NCBI GenBank assembly: GCA_025359805.1
Contig: JANYDU010000025.1
Location: 1-44,663 of the forward strand
Direction of reading: 5' to 3'
Length of the DNA: 44,663 bases
From: Bacteroidota bacterium
Lineage (GTDB): Bacteria; Bacteroidota; Bacteroidia; UKL13-3
Under the pieces are notes generated by a model. The model did no database searches, was not told the origin of the DNA, and saw only the letters and a list, made by a program, of their open reading frames with translations. The number at the start of each line of letters is the position of its first letter. Within the stretch, counting starts at the first letter, position 1. Of the stretch, positions 34,824 through 44,374 are shown piece after piece. The translations under genes and the position numbers were made by a program.

Positions 34824-35927
34824 GTGAAAATAGCAGTACTCAAAGAATCAAAACACGGAGAAAACAGAGTGGCATTATCTCCAACTATTGTTCAACAATT
34901 TATTAAGGTTGGCTATTCATGTACTGTTGAAGCAGGCGCAGGCTATAACTCTAACTTTGATGATGATGCATACAAAAATGCTGGAGCATCTATCTCATCT
35001 TCAAAAAGTGAACTGCTTTCATTGGCAGATATTGTTGTAAAAGTAAATGCACCAACAGATGAAGAAATTGGAATGATAAAAAACGGAGCTGCATTAATCT
35101 CTTATTTATATGCTGCATTCAATGAAGAATTAGTTAAAAAAATAGCCGAAAAAAATATTAGTGCATTTTCAATGGATGCCATTCCAAGAATTTCTCGTGC
35201 GCAAAATATGGATGCTTTGAGTTCACAAAATAATTTGGCCGGATATAAATCGGTGATTTTAGGTTCCAATGCAATGGGGAAAATTTTTCCACTGATGATG
35301 ACTTCTGCCGGAACAATTACTCCATCAAGAGTTTTAATATTTGGTGCTGGAGTTGCAGGACTTCAAGCTGTGGCTACTGCAAAACGTTTAGGAGCTATTG
35401 TAGAGGTTACAGATGTGCGCCCAGAAACCAAAGAACAAGTAGAATCACTTGGAGGAAAATATATTGAAGTAAAAACTGATGAAGCTGTAAAAGTAGAAGG
35501 TGGATATGCGAAAGAAGTTTCAGCAGAATATTTGCAAAAACAAAAAGAGGCCGTAAACAAATCTTTAGCTCATGCCGATTTAGTAATTACTACTGCCTTA
35601 GTAATGGGGAAAAAAGCTCCTGTATTAATTACAGAAGAGCAAGTAAAATTGATGAAACTTGGAAGCGTAATAGTTGATATGGCTGTTGAGCAAGGTGGAA
35701 ACTGTGAGTTAAGCGAATTAGACAAAACAGTTGTAAAACATGGTGTAACCATAATCGGACAAAGTAATTTACCAAGTACACTTCCTCAAAATGCAAGTGA
35801 ATTGTATGCAAAAAATATTTTAAATTTACTTTCTCATCTTTCAACTAAAGATGGATTTAAATGGGAAATGGAAGAAGAAATTACAAAAGGAACTTTAATT
35901 ACTCACGAAGGAAAAATTTTAAAATAA
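34824..35927 (+). CDS. pntAA: NAD(P) transhydrogenase alpha subunit, NAD-binding part
   Basis: This is the NAD(H)-binding domain I of proton-translocating transhydrogenase, which makes NADPH from NADH using the proton gradient. The 367 residues begin at GTG 34824 (MKIAVLKESKHGENRVALSP). They include 'SRAQNMDALSSQNNLAGYKS' (substrate-binding) and the Rossmann motif 'LIFGAGVAGLQAVATAKRLG'. The chain ends before any membrane segments. The next two genes supply the short alpha membrane part and the beta subunit, so the enzyme is of the three-gene type. Sixty-seven bases separate it from pntAB. Confidence 0.95.
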   Translation: MKIAVLKESKHGENRVALSPTIVQQFIKVGYSCTVEAGAGYNSNFDDDAYKNAGASISSSKSELLSLADIVVKVNAPTDEEIGMIKNGAALISYLYAAFNEELVKKIAEKNISAFSMDAIPRISRAQNMDALSSQNNLAGYKSVILGSNAMGKIFPLMMTSAGTITPSRVLIFGAGVAGLQAVATAKRLGAIVEVTDVRPETKEQVESLGGKYIEVKTDEAVKVEGGYAKEVSAEYLQKQKEAVNKSLAHADLVITTALVMGKKAPVLITEEQVKLMKLGSVIVDMAVEQGGNCELSELDKTVVKHGVTIIGQSNLPSTLPQNASELYAKNILNLLSHLSTKDGFKWEMEEEITKGTLITHEGKILK

Positions 35928-35994
35928 TTATAGCCACACATTAACATAGAAAAAACTGAATCTGTGTCAATAAAATTACTAAATCAAAAAAAAT

Positions 35995-36288
35995 ATGCTT
36001 GAGTTTATCACAACAAATATTCAAATGTTCTACCTCATTATCTTAATGATTTTTGTAGGTATTGAACTTATCGGACATGTACCTTCTGTTTTACATACAC
36101 CTTTAATGAGTGGCGCAAATGCAATTCACGGAGTTGTAATTATTGGTTCAATAATAGTAATGGGACAAGCACATGAAATACTTTCGTTAATTCTCGGATT
36201 TATTGCTGTAGTAATGGGTACACTAAATGTGGTGGGCGGTTTTGTTGTTACCGACAGAATGCTGGAAATGTTTAAGAAGAAAAAGTAG
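35995..36288 (+). CDS. pntAB: NAD(P) transhydrogenase alpha subunit, membrane part
   Basis: The 97-residue protein has three hydrophobic segments (about 7-27, 42-60 and 65-88), as in the C-terminal membrane part of PntA. Typical motifs are 'VPSVLHTPLMSGANAIHGVV' and 'GTLNVVGGFVVTDRML', ending 'MFKKKK'. It forms the proton channel together with PntB. It sits between pntAA and pntB on the same strand, so a single operon is likely. Confidence 0.95.
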   Translation: MLEFITTNIQMFYLIILMIFVGIELIGHVPSVLHTPLMSGANAIHGVVIIGSIIVMGQAHEILSLILGFIAVVMGTLNVVGGFVVTDRMLEMFKKKK

Positions 36289-36351
36289 TCAAGTGATAAC
36301 TATTATAATTTATTTAACTCATAAACTACGAACTAAAAACTATCAACTAAA

Positions 36352-37764
36352 ATGCAACACATACTTCAAATAATTTATTTAATCTCCTCGGTAACATTTA
36401 TCCTTGGATTGAAATTTTTAGGAAATCCTTCAACTGCTCGTAAGGGGAATTTAATTGCGGCAGCCGGAATGATTCTCGCCATTTTTGCAACTATATTTTT
36501 ATATACAACTGATACAGGCGAACATCTTGGCAACCTCGGTTTTATTTTTGGCGGACTTATAATTGGAACAGTTGTAGGTTGGATGATTGCTAAAAAAGTA
36601 AAGATGACAGCCATGCCACAAATGGTTTCTTTTTTTAATGGAATGGGTGGTGCTTGTGCTGGGTTAATTTCTATAATTGAGTTTAGGCATTTAGTAAGCT
36701 CAGGTCATTATGAAATAGCAACTGTTGGAACTTTAATCACCATCTTTGCAGGACTTATTATTGGAACCGTTTCGTTTAGCGGAAGTATAATTGCATACGG
36801 AAAATTAGAAGAAAAAATAAAAGATTTTACCCTTCCTGGTCAGCAATTTATAAATATTGGATTACTCATTTCTCTTTTAGGATTATCTGCTTTAATGATT
36901 TCTGGAAACATAGAAAACACTTCAATCTTTTATTTCATTTTAGTTTTATCTGTGCTTTACGGAGTATTATTTGTGCTTCCAATTGGTGGTGCAGATATGC
37001 CTGTTGTTATTTCATTGCTCAACTCTTTTACGGGTGTGGCTGCAGCTTGCGGAGGATTTTTATACAACAATAATGTAATGCTTATTGGAGGAATTTTAGT
37101 AGGCTCTGCCGGAACATTATTAACCGTTGTAATGTGTAAAGCCATGAACCGCTCCTTGGTAAATGTATTGATTGGAAATTTTGGAGGCGCAAAAACTGGC
37201 GAAGCTGCAACATCATCTTCATTTGTTGGCTCGATAAAAGAAGTAACAAAATCTGATGCTGCCATTATGATGAAATATGCCAAGAAAGTAATTATTGTTC
37301 CGGGTTATGGATTAGCTGTGGCGCAAGCTCAACATGTGGTGCACGAGTTGGAAGAATTATTAGAAAAAAATGATGTGGAAGTAAAATACGCCATACATCC
37401 AGTTGCAGGGCGCATGCCTGGGCACATGAATGTGTTGCTTGCCGAAAGTAATGTGAGTTATGATAAATTAGTGGAGATGGAAGAAATAAATCCAGAATTT
37501 TCAACCACAGATGTAGTGCTTGTGGTTGGTGCAAATGATGTAGTAAATCCTGCTGCAAAAACAGATCCTTCATCACCAATTTATGGGATGCCAATTTTAG
37601 ATGTAGAAAATGCAGCTAGTGTTATTGTATTGAAAAGAAGTATGAAAGCAGGCTACGCAGGAATTGAAAATGAATTATTCTACAAACCAAAAACAAGTAT
37701 GTTGTTTGGTGATGCAAAAAAATCATTATCAGAGTTGGTTAGTGAAATAAAAAGTTTGGGATAA
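36352..37764 (+). CDS. pntB: NAD(P) transhydrogenase beta subunit
   Basis: The 470-residue protein has about nine membrane segments in the amino two thirds, followed by the NADP(H)-binding domain III: 'VIIVPGYGLAVAQAQHVVHE', 'HPVAGRMPGHMNVLLAESNV' and 'VVLVVGANDVVNPAAKTDP'. It completes the transhydrogenase begun by the two preceding genes. The 63-base spacer before it holds phrase-like AT-rich repeats (AACTACGAACTAAAAACTAT). folA starts 7 bases after its stop, suggesting that NADPH supply and dihydrofolate reduction are transcribed together. Confidence 0.96.
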   Translation: MQHILQIIYLISSVTFILGLKFLGNPSTARKGNLIAAAGMILAIFATIFLYTTDTGEHLGNLGFIFGGLIIGTVVGWMIAKKVKMTAMPQMVSFFNGMGGACAGLISIIEFRHLVSSGHYEIATVGTLITIFAGLIIGTVSFSGSIIAYGKLEEKIKDFTLPGQQFINIGLLISLLGLSALMISGNIENTSIFYFILVLSVLYGVLFVLPIGGADMPVVISLLNSFTGVAAACGGFLYNNNVMLIGGILVGSAGTLLTVVMCKAMNRSLVNVLIGNFGGAKTGEAATSSSFVGSIKEVTKSDAAIMMKYAKKVIIVPGYGLAVAQAQHVVHELEELLEKNDVEVKYAIHPVAGRMPGHMNVLLAESNVSYDKLVEMEEINPEFSTTDVVLVVGANDVVNPAAKTDPSSPIYGMPILDVENAASVIVLKRSMKAGYAGIENELFYKPKTSMLFGDAKKSLSELVSEIKSLG

Positions 37765-37771
37765 ATTAACC

Positions 37772-38269
37772 ATGATTATTTCACTCATAGTTGCTGCTGA
37801 TGAACAAAATGGAATTGGAAAGAATAACCAATTGCTTTGCCATTTACCTGCCGATTTAAAATATTTTAAATCCACAACCTCAGGGCATCATATTTTAATG
37901 GGAAGAAAAACATTTGACTCTGTTGGACGACCATTACCAAACCGAACCAATATAATTATCAGTCGTTCTCCAAATGCCATAGAAGGGTGTATCTTAAAAT
38001 CATCTGTTGAAGAAGCCATTGCTTTTGCAAAAGCAAATCATGAAACCGAATTATTTATTATAGGAGGAGGAACTGTGTATGATTTAACACTTCATTTTGC
38101 AGATAGAATTCACTTAACTCGCATCCATCACACATTTGAAGCCGACACTTTTTTTCCTCAATTTGATAAACAAGATTGGGAAGAAATTAAAAACGAATTT
38201 CACCAAGCTGATGAAAAAAATGTCTACGACTTTTCGTTCATCATTTATCAAAGAAAAATTCTGATGTAA
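37772..38269 (+). CDS. folA: Dihydrofolate reductase
   Basis: The 165-residue enzyme reduces dihydrofolate to tetrahydrofolate with NADPH. Motifs include 'SLIVAADEQNGIGKNNQLL' with catalytic Asp28 in LPADLKYFK, 'HHILMGRKTFDSVGRPLPN', and 'ELFIIGGGTVYDLTLHFADR' in the cofactor region. The start at ATG 37772 follows the pntB stop by 7 bases. No thyA is adjacent. Confidence 0.96.
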   Translation: MIISLIVAADEQNGIGKNNQLLCHLPADLKYFKSTTSGHHILMGRKTFDSVGRPLPNRTNIIISRSPNAIEGCILKSSVEEAIAFAKANHETELFIIGGGTVYDLTLHFADRIHLTRIHHTFEADTFFPQFDKQDWEEIKNEFHQADEKNVYDFSFIIYQRKILM

Positions 38270-38440
38270 ATGGGGCTGAATCAAGAATACCTTGCATAAA
38301 GCAAAGATTAGAATTGATGCTACATTATTTATATCAAGTGTTATTGTTCAACATATTCGATTTTAGAATCATCCCAATTCGATAAAAAATATTTTAAGCA
38401 TCTTTAGAAAGAATTTAAGAAATGAAATCTACAGCCATAA

Positions 38441-38473
38441 AAAACCCCACAAAATCAACGATTTTGCAGGGTT
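38441..38473 (-). terminator. Intrinsic terminator of tmRNA
   Basis: On the minus strand the stem AACCCTGCAAAATC pairs with GATTTTGTGGGGTT across GTT with a few wobble pairs, then T-runs follow. It begins 12 bases after the tmRNA 3' end. Confidence 0.75.
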
Positions 38474-38485
38474 CGACAAAAACTG

Positions 38486-38848
38486 TGGAGCTGCAGGGAT
38501 TCGAACCCTGGTCCGGAGATGGAATTGACACGCTTTCTACATACTTAGTAGTGCATTAATTTTCGAAGCAGGCAGGCTGCACATCTTGCCAACCGTGCTC
38601 TTAGACCTCTTATTTTGCAAAAGTTAGAAGTCGGTTACTCTTGCAGTCCTGATCGGATGATGCCCCAATTACTAAGCAGATCAGACAAAACTCAGCGGGA
38701 CAAAGGCTTGCGTTATCCTAGATTACGCAGCCATAGCGAAGTTAGACTCGCCTGATAAAATTTTGAGTATTGAGATTAGCGAGCCAATATCCCAAAGCTC
38801 GGCATGCTTACGCGCAAGTTGCACATCCCGTCAATTCCGGTCAGCCCC
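38486..38848 (-). ncRNA. ssrA: Transfer-messenger RNA (tmRNA)
   Basis: The RNA releases stalled ribosomes with SmpB and tags the nascent chain for proteolysis. On the minus strand it begins GGGGCTGACCGGAATTGACG and ends with the T-arm GGGTTCGAATCCC and acceptor CAGCTCC, discriminator A at 38486. GGGGCTG pairs with CAGCTCC, with a G3-U pair as required for alanine charging. CCA is not fully encoded, so it must be added. The tag frame (38723-38752) codes Gly-Glu-Ser-Asn-Phe-Ala-Met-Ala-Ala and a stop. The tag resembles the GE..YAMAA type of Cytophaga relatives. The gene is one-piece and about 363 nt long. Confidence 0.96.
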
Positions 38849-39000
38849 AAAGAACTTTTTTCAATTAAAAATTAAGAATGAATAATTAAAAATTGAGTTG
38901 CGAATATACGAATTATGAATTACGATTTGAAATTCACGTTTTCGTATTTATTCGATTTCATTTTGTGAAATAGTCTAACAATTTGAAACGCGACCCTATT

Positions 39001-39849
39001 TTAAAAATTATAGTTTACCCCGAAACTAAACATCACCCATGTTGGGTTTACTGTGATGGTAGAATAGTTAATACCATTAATGCCCGAAATGGTTGCCGAA
39101 CTCATATCAGGCATTCGGATATTAGAACTGTAGAGGTAATTAGCTTTTGCAATTAACATTAACTCCTTGTGATTATTGAATCGGTATTTGCATTTTACGC
39201 CCAGTCCTAAATTAATTCCATGAGCTTTTTCATTTGCAAGATAATTACCTGAAGTTTCGGAAGTATGAGTAGTGGCGTTTGAAATAACTTTCTCATTCTC
39301 TATATAAGGATTTAAAAATACAGTACTGTAAGCAACCGATGCAAATGGACAAATAAAAGAGCGTCTGTATTCTAGTTCAAAATAATATGAATACACTTCA
39401 AGGCTATTTTTTAATTTTACATTATACGTTGTGTCAGCATTTGTAAATGTCTTTTTTATAACCCCAAAATTGGTGTAATCCGCATTCATTCCTATCAACA
39501 CATGCCAATCAGATTCATTGTTCCCGAAAATACGGGTAAGATCCATACCAATATTAAAACTGAAAGCAGAAGATGAAGAAACCCGTTGTTTAAATTCTCC
39601 AACAGGTAAGAGGTAAGAATAATAAATTCCAATATTAAATGCTGGGGCAATTTTTGTTAAAATAAACCAAACCGGATTTGAAAAGGCTGTTTCTATATCC
39701 TGCCTTTCCTGTTGATTAATCTGGTAACTGTTTAATGTATCAATAGGCGTATTGCTTTTAATGGTTGAATCATTTTGAGCCAATAAGCATCGTGCAGTTA
39801 TCATAAATAGTATACTGAAAATAAATTTAAGACAACCATTATTTTTCAT
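39001..39849 (-). CDS. Outer-membrane protein of unknown function
   Basis: The protein has 282 residues from ATG 39849, the best signal-peptide start (MKNNGCLKFIFSILFMITAR, then CLLAQ). Starts at 39858 or 39906 are possible but would place extra residues before the signal. After a short linker ('STIKSNTPIDTLNSYQINQQ') come amphipathic strands and a terminal 'TVNPTWVMFSFGVNYNF' ending in Phe, as in outer-membrane barrels. No specific family is recognised. The 3' side is 150 bases from tmRNA. Confidence 0.75.
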   Translation of the reverse strand: MKNNGCLKFIFSILFMITARCLLAQNDSTIKSNTPIDTLNSYQINQQERQDIETAFSNPVWFILTKIAPAFNIGIYYSYLLPVGEFKQRVSSSSAFSFNIGMDLTRIFGNNESDWHVLIGMNADYTNFGVIKKTFTNADTTYNVKLKNSLEVYSYYFELEYRRSFICPFASVAYSTVFLNPYIENEKVISNATTHTSETSGNYLANEKAHGINLGLGVKCKYRFNNHKELMLIAKANYLYSSNIRMPDMSSATISGINGINYSTITVNPTWVMFSFGVNYNF

Positions 39850-40069
39850 AAGTAGCATGATTTCATTTTGTAAAAGTTTATCTATTAGATTTTTATCCCA
39901 TGTCAATATTTAAGCCAGAAATAATATTTAATAAGAAGCAAGAATACATTTTTACTCAAGTATTTTTAATGAAATTTTAGCTGCAAATTAAATCATCTCC
40001 AAATTTTTTACATCTACACATCAACGCATTTGCACATCTGCATATCATCATCGTATATTCGCCCGCATT

Positions 40070-41156
40070 ATGACAAACGATCAATTTAAAAGTTTGAAGT
40101 TAAGGGTAGAAGACCTGAGGAGGTATCTTTGACGTTACTGATAAACTTCAAGAAATAAAAGAACAAGAGGAAATTAGCCATGCCCCAAGCTTTTGGGACG
40201 ACCCAAAAAAGGCTGAAGTAATTCTTAAGCAAATTAAACAGAAAAAAATTTGGACTGATGCCTTTGCCCAAACGCAAAGTGTGCTTGATGACCTAATTGT
40301 GCTTAAAGAATTTTTTGATGCTGATGAAGTGAGCGAAATAGAAGTAGACGAGCAATACGAAAAAACTGCAAAAAGTATTGAAGAGTTAGAGTTTAAAAAC
40401 ATGTTGAGTGGTGAAGAAGATCAGTTAAATTGTGTAATCAATATTAACTCGGGTGCAGGTGGAACGGAAAGCCAAGATTGGGCAGAAATGCTGATGCGTA
40501 TGTATTTAATGTATGCTGATAAACATGGAATGAAAGCTGCAGTTATTGATGAGCAAAAGGGTGATGGTGCCGGAATAAAATCATGCTCGTTAGAAATATC
40601 GGGTGATTTTGCTTATGGATATTTGAAAGGTGAAAATGGTGTACATCGTTTGGTGCGCATTTCTCCTTTTGATTCGCAAGCACGCAGACATACTTCTTTT
40701 GCATCAGTATATTGTTATCCGGTTGTTGATGATTCTATTGAAATTGAAATTAAAGATGCTGATATTGAAATTCAAACTTCACGATCTGGCGGTGCTGGTG
40801 GGCAAAATGTAAACAAGGTTGAAACCAAAGTTCAACTTACACATAAGCCTTCGGGAATTGTTATTGTTTGCCAAGCAGAGCGCTCACAAAGTGCCAACAA
40901 AGAGCGTGCAATGAAATTACTAAAATCACAATTGTATGAAATTGAATTGCGAAAACTCAATGATGCAAAAACGGTGATTGAAGCCGGAAAGAAAAAAATA
41001 GAATGGGGATCACAAATCCGCAACTATGTTTTTCATCCGTATAAATTAGTAAAAGATTTACGCACCGATACAGAAACTTCAAATGTGCAAGCTGTAATGG
41101 ATGGAGAATTGGATGAATTTATTAAAGCGTATTTGATGGAATTTTCTCAACATTAA
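40070..41156 (+). CDS. prfB: Peptide chain release factor 2, programmed +1 frameshift
   Basis: RF2 reads UGA and UAA. The gene starts at ATG 40070 and runs 20 codons to an in-frame TGA at 40130-40132, in the context AGGAGG TAT CTT TGA C. The internal SD-like AGGAGG and slippery CTT cause a +1 shift, so translation resumes at GAC 40131. The full product is 361 residues. The SPF anticodon tripeptide is 198-200 and the catalytic GGQ is 243-245. The first 20 residues are read in frame 0 (40070-40129) and the rest in +1. The frameshift makes RF2 synthesis depend on RF2 level. A shared terminator follows. Confidence 0.97.
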
Positions 41157-41199
41157 AAAGAAAAGTCTGCTTTTAAAACAAGTAGACTTTTTCTTTTTT
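41155..41199. terminator. Bidirectional terminator between prfB and SDR gene
   Basis: AAAAGTCTGCTT (41161-41172) pairs with AAGTAGACTTTT (41180-41191), with A-runs before and T-runs after. It serves both convergent genes. Confidence 0.8.
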
Positions 41200-41206
41200 A
41201 AACAAA

Positions 41207-41971
41207 TTATTTCCTCTGAATAATTCCTGCCTGTGCTTGTGCCATTGGCATAATAATAAGGTCGTTAATATTTACATGTTTGGGGCGTGAAACAGCAAAC
41301 CAAATAGCTTCAGCAATATCAGCAGCAACTAAATTTTCAAAACCTTCATATACTTTTTTAGCGCGCTCTACATCACCTTTAAATCTCACAATAGAAAATT
41401 CTGTTTCCACCGCTCCCGGATGAATGCCTGTAACTTTTATATCATGTTTTAACAAATCAATTCGCATCGATTTATTTAACGCATCAACAGCATGTTTAGT
41501 GGCGCAGTAAACATTTCCATTGGCATAAGTTTCTTTTGCAGCAATAGAACCAATATTAATGATTTGTCCGGTTTGGTATTGAATCATCAATGGAATAATA
41601 TTTCTCGAAACATATAATAACCCTTTAATATTGGTATCAATCATCACATCCCAATCATCTATATTTCCTTCTTCAATAGAAGCCAATCCACTTGCTAAAC
41701 CTGCATTATTAACCAATACATTAATTTTTTTCCACTCATCAGGTAATGATGAAATGGCTGTTGAAACTTCATCTCTATTGCGCACATCAAAAATGCTTAA
41801 AAACACTTTAATGCCAAAGCTATCTTCAAGCTCTGTTTTTAATATATGTAACCTATCTGCTCTTCGAGCATTTAAAATTAAATGATACCCTTCTTGTGCT
41901 AATTTAACGGCTGTGGCTTCGCCTATTCCGGCCGATGCTCCTGTGATGAATGCAATTTTTTGTTGGCTCAT
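41207..41971 (-). CDS. SDR-family NAD(P)-dependent oxidoreductase
   Basis: The 254-residue short-chain dehydrogenase has the cofactor motif FITGASAGIGEAT, NNAG ('VNVLVNNAGLASG' type), 'INIGSIAAKETYANGNVYCA' with the catalytic Ser and Tyr, and TKHAV with the catalytic Lys. It resembles YdfG-type serine/3-hydroxy acid dehydrogenases ('IHPGAVETEFSIVRFKGD'). The cytoplasmic enzyme's true substrate is unknown. It is convergent with prfB and divergent from the STAS gene. Confidence 0.92.
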   Translation of the reverse strand: MSQQKIAFITGASAGIGEATAVKLAQEGYHLILNARRADRLHILKTELEDSFGIKVFLSIFDVRNRDEVSTAISSLPDEWKKINVLVNNAGLASGLASIEEGNIDDWDVMIDTNIKGLLYVSRNIIPLMIQYQTGQIINIGSIAAKETYANGNVYCATKHAVDALNKSMRIDLLKHDIKVTGIHPGAVETEFSIVRFKGDVERAKKVYEGFENLVAADIAEAIWFAVSRPKHVNINDLIIMPMAQAQAGIIQRK

Positions 41972-42044
41972 ATTTATTATGTGTGATGAAGAATTTTAAA
42001 AGTTGGTAAAAATATAGAATTATTCTTTTTACATTTACATCATT

Positions 42045-42428
42045 ATGAATTACACGATTGAAAAGAACGATCAATATTCGTTAATAAAAACCGACCTTAC
42101 AAAAATCGATCAACGTACTGCAAATAAATTGCGTGATAAAGTTTTGCATGAAGTGGCAAGTAGTAGCAAATATGTGATTGTAAATATACAAGGCGTAAAA
42201 GAATGTAATGCCGATGGCACACGTGAGCTCATTAAACTCGGACTTGATTTGCACAATAGTGATGGCTTACTTATTATTACTTATGCCGATGACCAGTTTA
42301 CTCGGTTGTTTGAAAAGGCTGATATTACTTTTATTCCAACTGATGTAGAAGCTATTGATTTTGTTTTTATGGATCAATTGGAGAAACAATTTTTGAGTAT
42401 GGGTGAGGATGAAAATATTTTGGATTGA
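42045..42428 (+). CDS. STAS-domain protein (anti-sigma factor antagonist-like)
   Basis: The 127-residue protein has the SpoIIAA-like fold: 'YVIVNIQGVKECNADGTREL' and 'GLLIITYADDQFTRLFEKAD'. The usual phospho-acceptor Ser is replaced by Ala-Asp-Gly-Thr in the loop, so regulation by phosphorylation at that exact place is doubtful unless the Thr serves. Its TGA overlaps the RNase Z ATG by one base (TGATG), so translation is coupled. The pairing with RNase Z is probably functional or historical, but the role is unknown. Confidence 0.85.
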   Translation: MNYTIEKNDQYSLIKTDLTKIDQRTANKLRDKVLHEVASSSKYVIVNIQGVKECNADGTRELIKLGLDLHNSDGLLIITYADDQFTRLFEKADITFIPTDVEAIDFVFMDQLEKQFLSMGEDENILD

Positions 42429-43345
42429 TGAGTTTTGAATTAACCATTTTAGGAAACAGTTCGGCAACACCCACATTAAATCGTTTTCCTTCTGCGCAAT
42501 ACCTTAACATACTCGATCATCATATTTTGATTGATTGTGGCGAGGGCACTCAGATGCAATTGAAGCGATACAAAATAAAAAAATCAAAGCTCCAATATAT
42601 TTTTATTAGCCATGTGCATGCCGATCATATTTTGGGTTTACCGGGATTAATTTTTTCGATGAACCTTAACCAACGAACTGCACCTATTCATATTTATGCT
42701 CCATCAAGTTTGTTTGATATTATTGATTTGTTTTTAAAACTTTCCGATACTATTCTTCATTACGAAATTATTAGACATTATACCAACAGTGAAATTACAG
42801 AAGTTATTTTTGAAAATGCGTTGATAAAAGTTACTTCATTTCCGCTTTTTCATCGTGTACCAACAACAGGTTTTTTGATTGAAGAACAAGCTCGATTAAA
42901 AAAAATAAATGTAGAAGAATGTGAACGACATCATATTCCGTTCACCTATTTTAACGATTTAAAACGAGGCAAAGATTACGTAAGTTTAGATGGAAAAACG
43001 GTTATCAAAAATAAGTTGTTAACTTTTGAAACTGGTGAACCATTAAGCTATGCTTATGCATCGGATACTATTTTTGATACCCGTGTTGCACAATCGGTTG
43101 AAGGTGTGGATGTACTTTATCACGAATCTACTTTTATGCACGATAAACAAATACGTGCCATCGAAACTATGCATACCACGGCACTTCAAGCGGGTATAAT
43201 TGCAAAAATGGCAAATGTAAAAAAACTCATCATCGGACATTTTTCTTCAAGATATGATGATTTGAATTTGCTTTTAGAAGAAGCCAAAATAGAGTTTAAC
43301 AATACAGAAATTGCAGAAGAGGGAAAAACCTTTGTGATAGAATAA
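42428..43345 (+). CDS. rnz: Ribonuclease Z
   Basis: This metallo-beta-lactamase-fold enzyme cuts the 3' trailer of tRNA precursors. From ATG 42428 it has 305 residues. A TTG at 42425 would add one residue only. Motifs are 'LTILGNSSATPTLNRFPSAQ', the zinc motif HVHADH (62-67) in ISHVHADHILGLPGL, 'YASDTIFD', and the final His in 'LIIGHFSSRYDD'. It is coupled to the STAS gene upstream and convergent with the MCE gene, 15 bases between the stops. Confidence 0.95.
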   Translation: MSFELTILGNSSATPTLNRFPSAQYLNILDHHILIDCGEGTQMQLKRYKIKKSKLQYIFISHVHADHILGLPGLIFSMNLNQRTAPIHIYAPSSLFDIIDLFLKLSDTILHYEIIRHYTNSEITEVIFENALIKVTSFPLFHRVPTTGFLIEEQARLKKINVEECERHHIPFTYFNDLKRGKDYVSLDGKTVIKNKLLTFETGEPLSYAYASDTIFDTRVAQSVEGVDVLYHESTFMHDKQIRAIETMHTTALQAGIIAKMANVKKLIIGHFSSRYDDLNLLLEEAKIEFNNTEIAEEGKTFVIE

Positions 43346-43360
43346 AGCTTCCTAAAAATT

Positions 43361-44374
43361 TTATTTCTTTTTCTTTTCTTCTTCGCGTTTTTTATCCTGC
43401 TTATCGGCACGTTTAGTTCCGCCAAAAACAGAAACAGAAAAATATCTTCCAGGATATTCCTGCATATCTTTCATCAAAGAGGTAAGTTCAACACTCGTTT
43501 TATTAAGACTATTATATAAACTATCATCATTTGCCAATTTACCTAATGAACCTTCTCCCCTATTTATTTTTTCAAGTGTATGAGAAAACTCTGCCATTAC
43601 CTTATTGGTATTATTAATAGTAGCGGTAAGGTTGGAAGCTGCAATTGAATCGGTAACGTGTGAAAGATTTTTTAACGTTTTGGAAATAACCTCATTATTG
43701 TTTTTAAGATTTTGCATTATAGATTCGGCATTGGCAAACATGCTTTTCAATTTATCATATTCGTCATTGGTTAAATTATCCAAACGCTCGCTCACATTAC
43801 GTAAATGTTTTAACGTTCCAGAAAAATCATTAATTCCACTTGCTAAATGTTGGGTTCCTGTTGAATCAAAAATATCATTCATGCTTTGCAAAACTCTATC
43901 AAGAGTTACAAGTACCTGCTCACTTTTTTCTTTAAGTGGAGAAACCATTCCCGAAATTGTTGATGATAACGATTCTTCAACACCCGCAACTAAAGTATCT
44001 CCATCATTTAATATTTCGGTATTATTTGATGGTGAAATAGCAATCACTTTTGTACCCAATAAATCTAAAGTAGAAATAGTAGCTGTTGTTTTTTTAGGCA
44101 ATTTAATATCACTACTCACAATCATTGTAACCAAAATATTTCGGGCATCACCTTTATTCAACATGCCAATTTCTTCAATCTGCCCAACTTTTAAACCATT
44201 AATAGTTACTTGAGTTGATTTTACAATGCCATCTACATTTTTATATACAACGTAGTATTTATTATGCCCTTTAAAAAGATCGTAACCCTTTAAAAAATTA
44301 TATCCAAGTACAAAAACAGCAATGCCTGCAAATGCAAAAATTCCAACCTTGGTTTCTCTTGATAGTTTCAACAT
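43361..44374 (-). CDS. MCE-family (MlaD-like) lipid-transport protein
   Basis: The 337-residue protein has one amino-terminal membrane helix (about residues 8-27) and an MCE domain ('YYVVYKNVDGIVKSTQVTIN', 'GLKVGQIEEIGML'). A long coiled-coil/helical tail follows and ends in a Lys/Glu run (KREEEKKKK). MlaD-type proteins form hexameric periplasmic rings that move phospholipids between the membranes. The permease and ATPase partners are not in the window. The amidase gene at the right edge precedes it on the same strand with a 90-base gap. Confidence 0.93.
   Translation of the reverse strand: MLKLSRETKVGIFAFAGIAVFVLGYNFLKGYDLFKGHNKYYVVYKNVDGIVKSTQVTINGLKVGQIEEIGMLNKGDARNILVTMIVSSDIKLPKKTTATISTLDLLGTKVIAISPSNNTEILNDGDTLVAGVEESLSSTISGMVSPLKEKSEQVLVTLDRVLQSMNDIFDSTGTQHLASGINDFSGTLKHLRNVSERLDNLTNDEYDKLKSMFANAESIMQNLKNNNEVISKTLKNLSHVTDSIAASNLTATINNTNKVMAEFSHTLEKINRGEGSLGKLANDDSLYNSLNKTSVELTSLMKDMQEYPGRYFSVSVFGGTKRADKQDKKREEEKKKK

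Noticed and set aside
38486..38520. tRNA-like T-arm read as a separate tRNA gene
   Set aside because: It belongs to the acceptor half of tmRNA; no anticodon arm is present.
40281..41156. prfB starting at ATG 40281 as a short release factor
   Set aside because: The frameshift site and conserved amino domain upstream (from 40070) show that the gene is longer.
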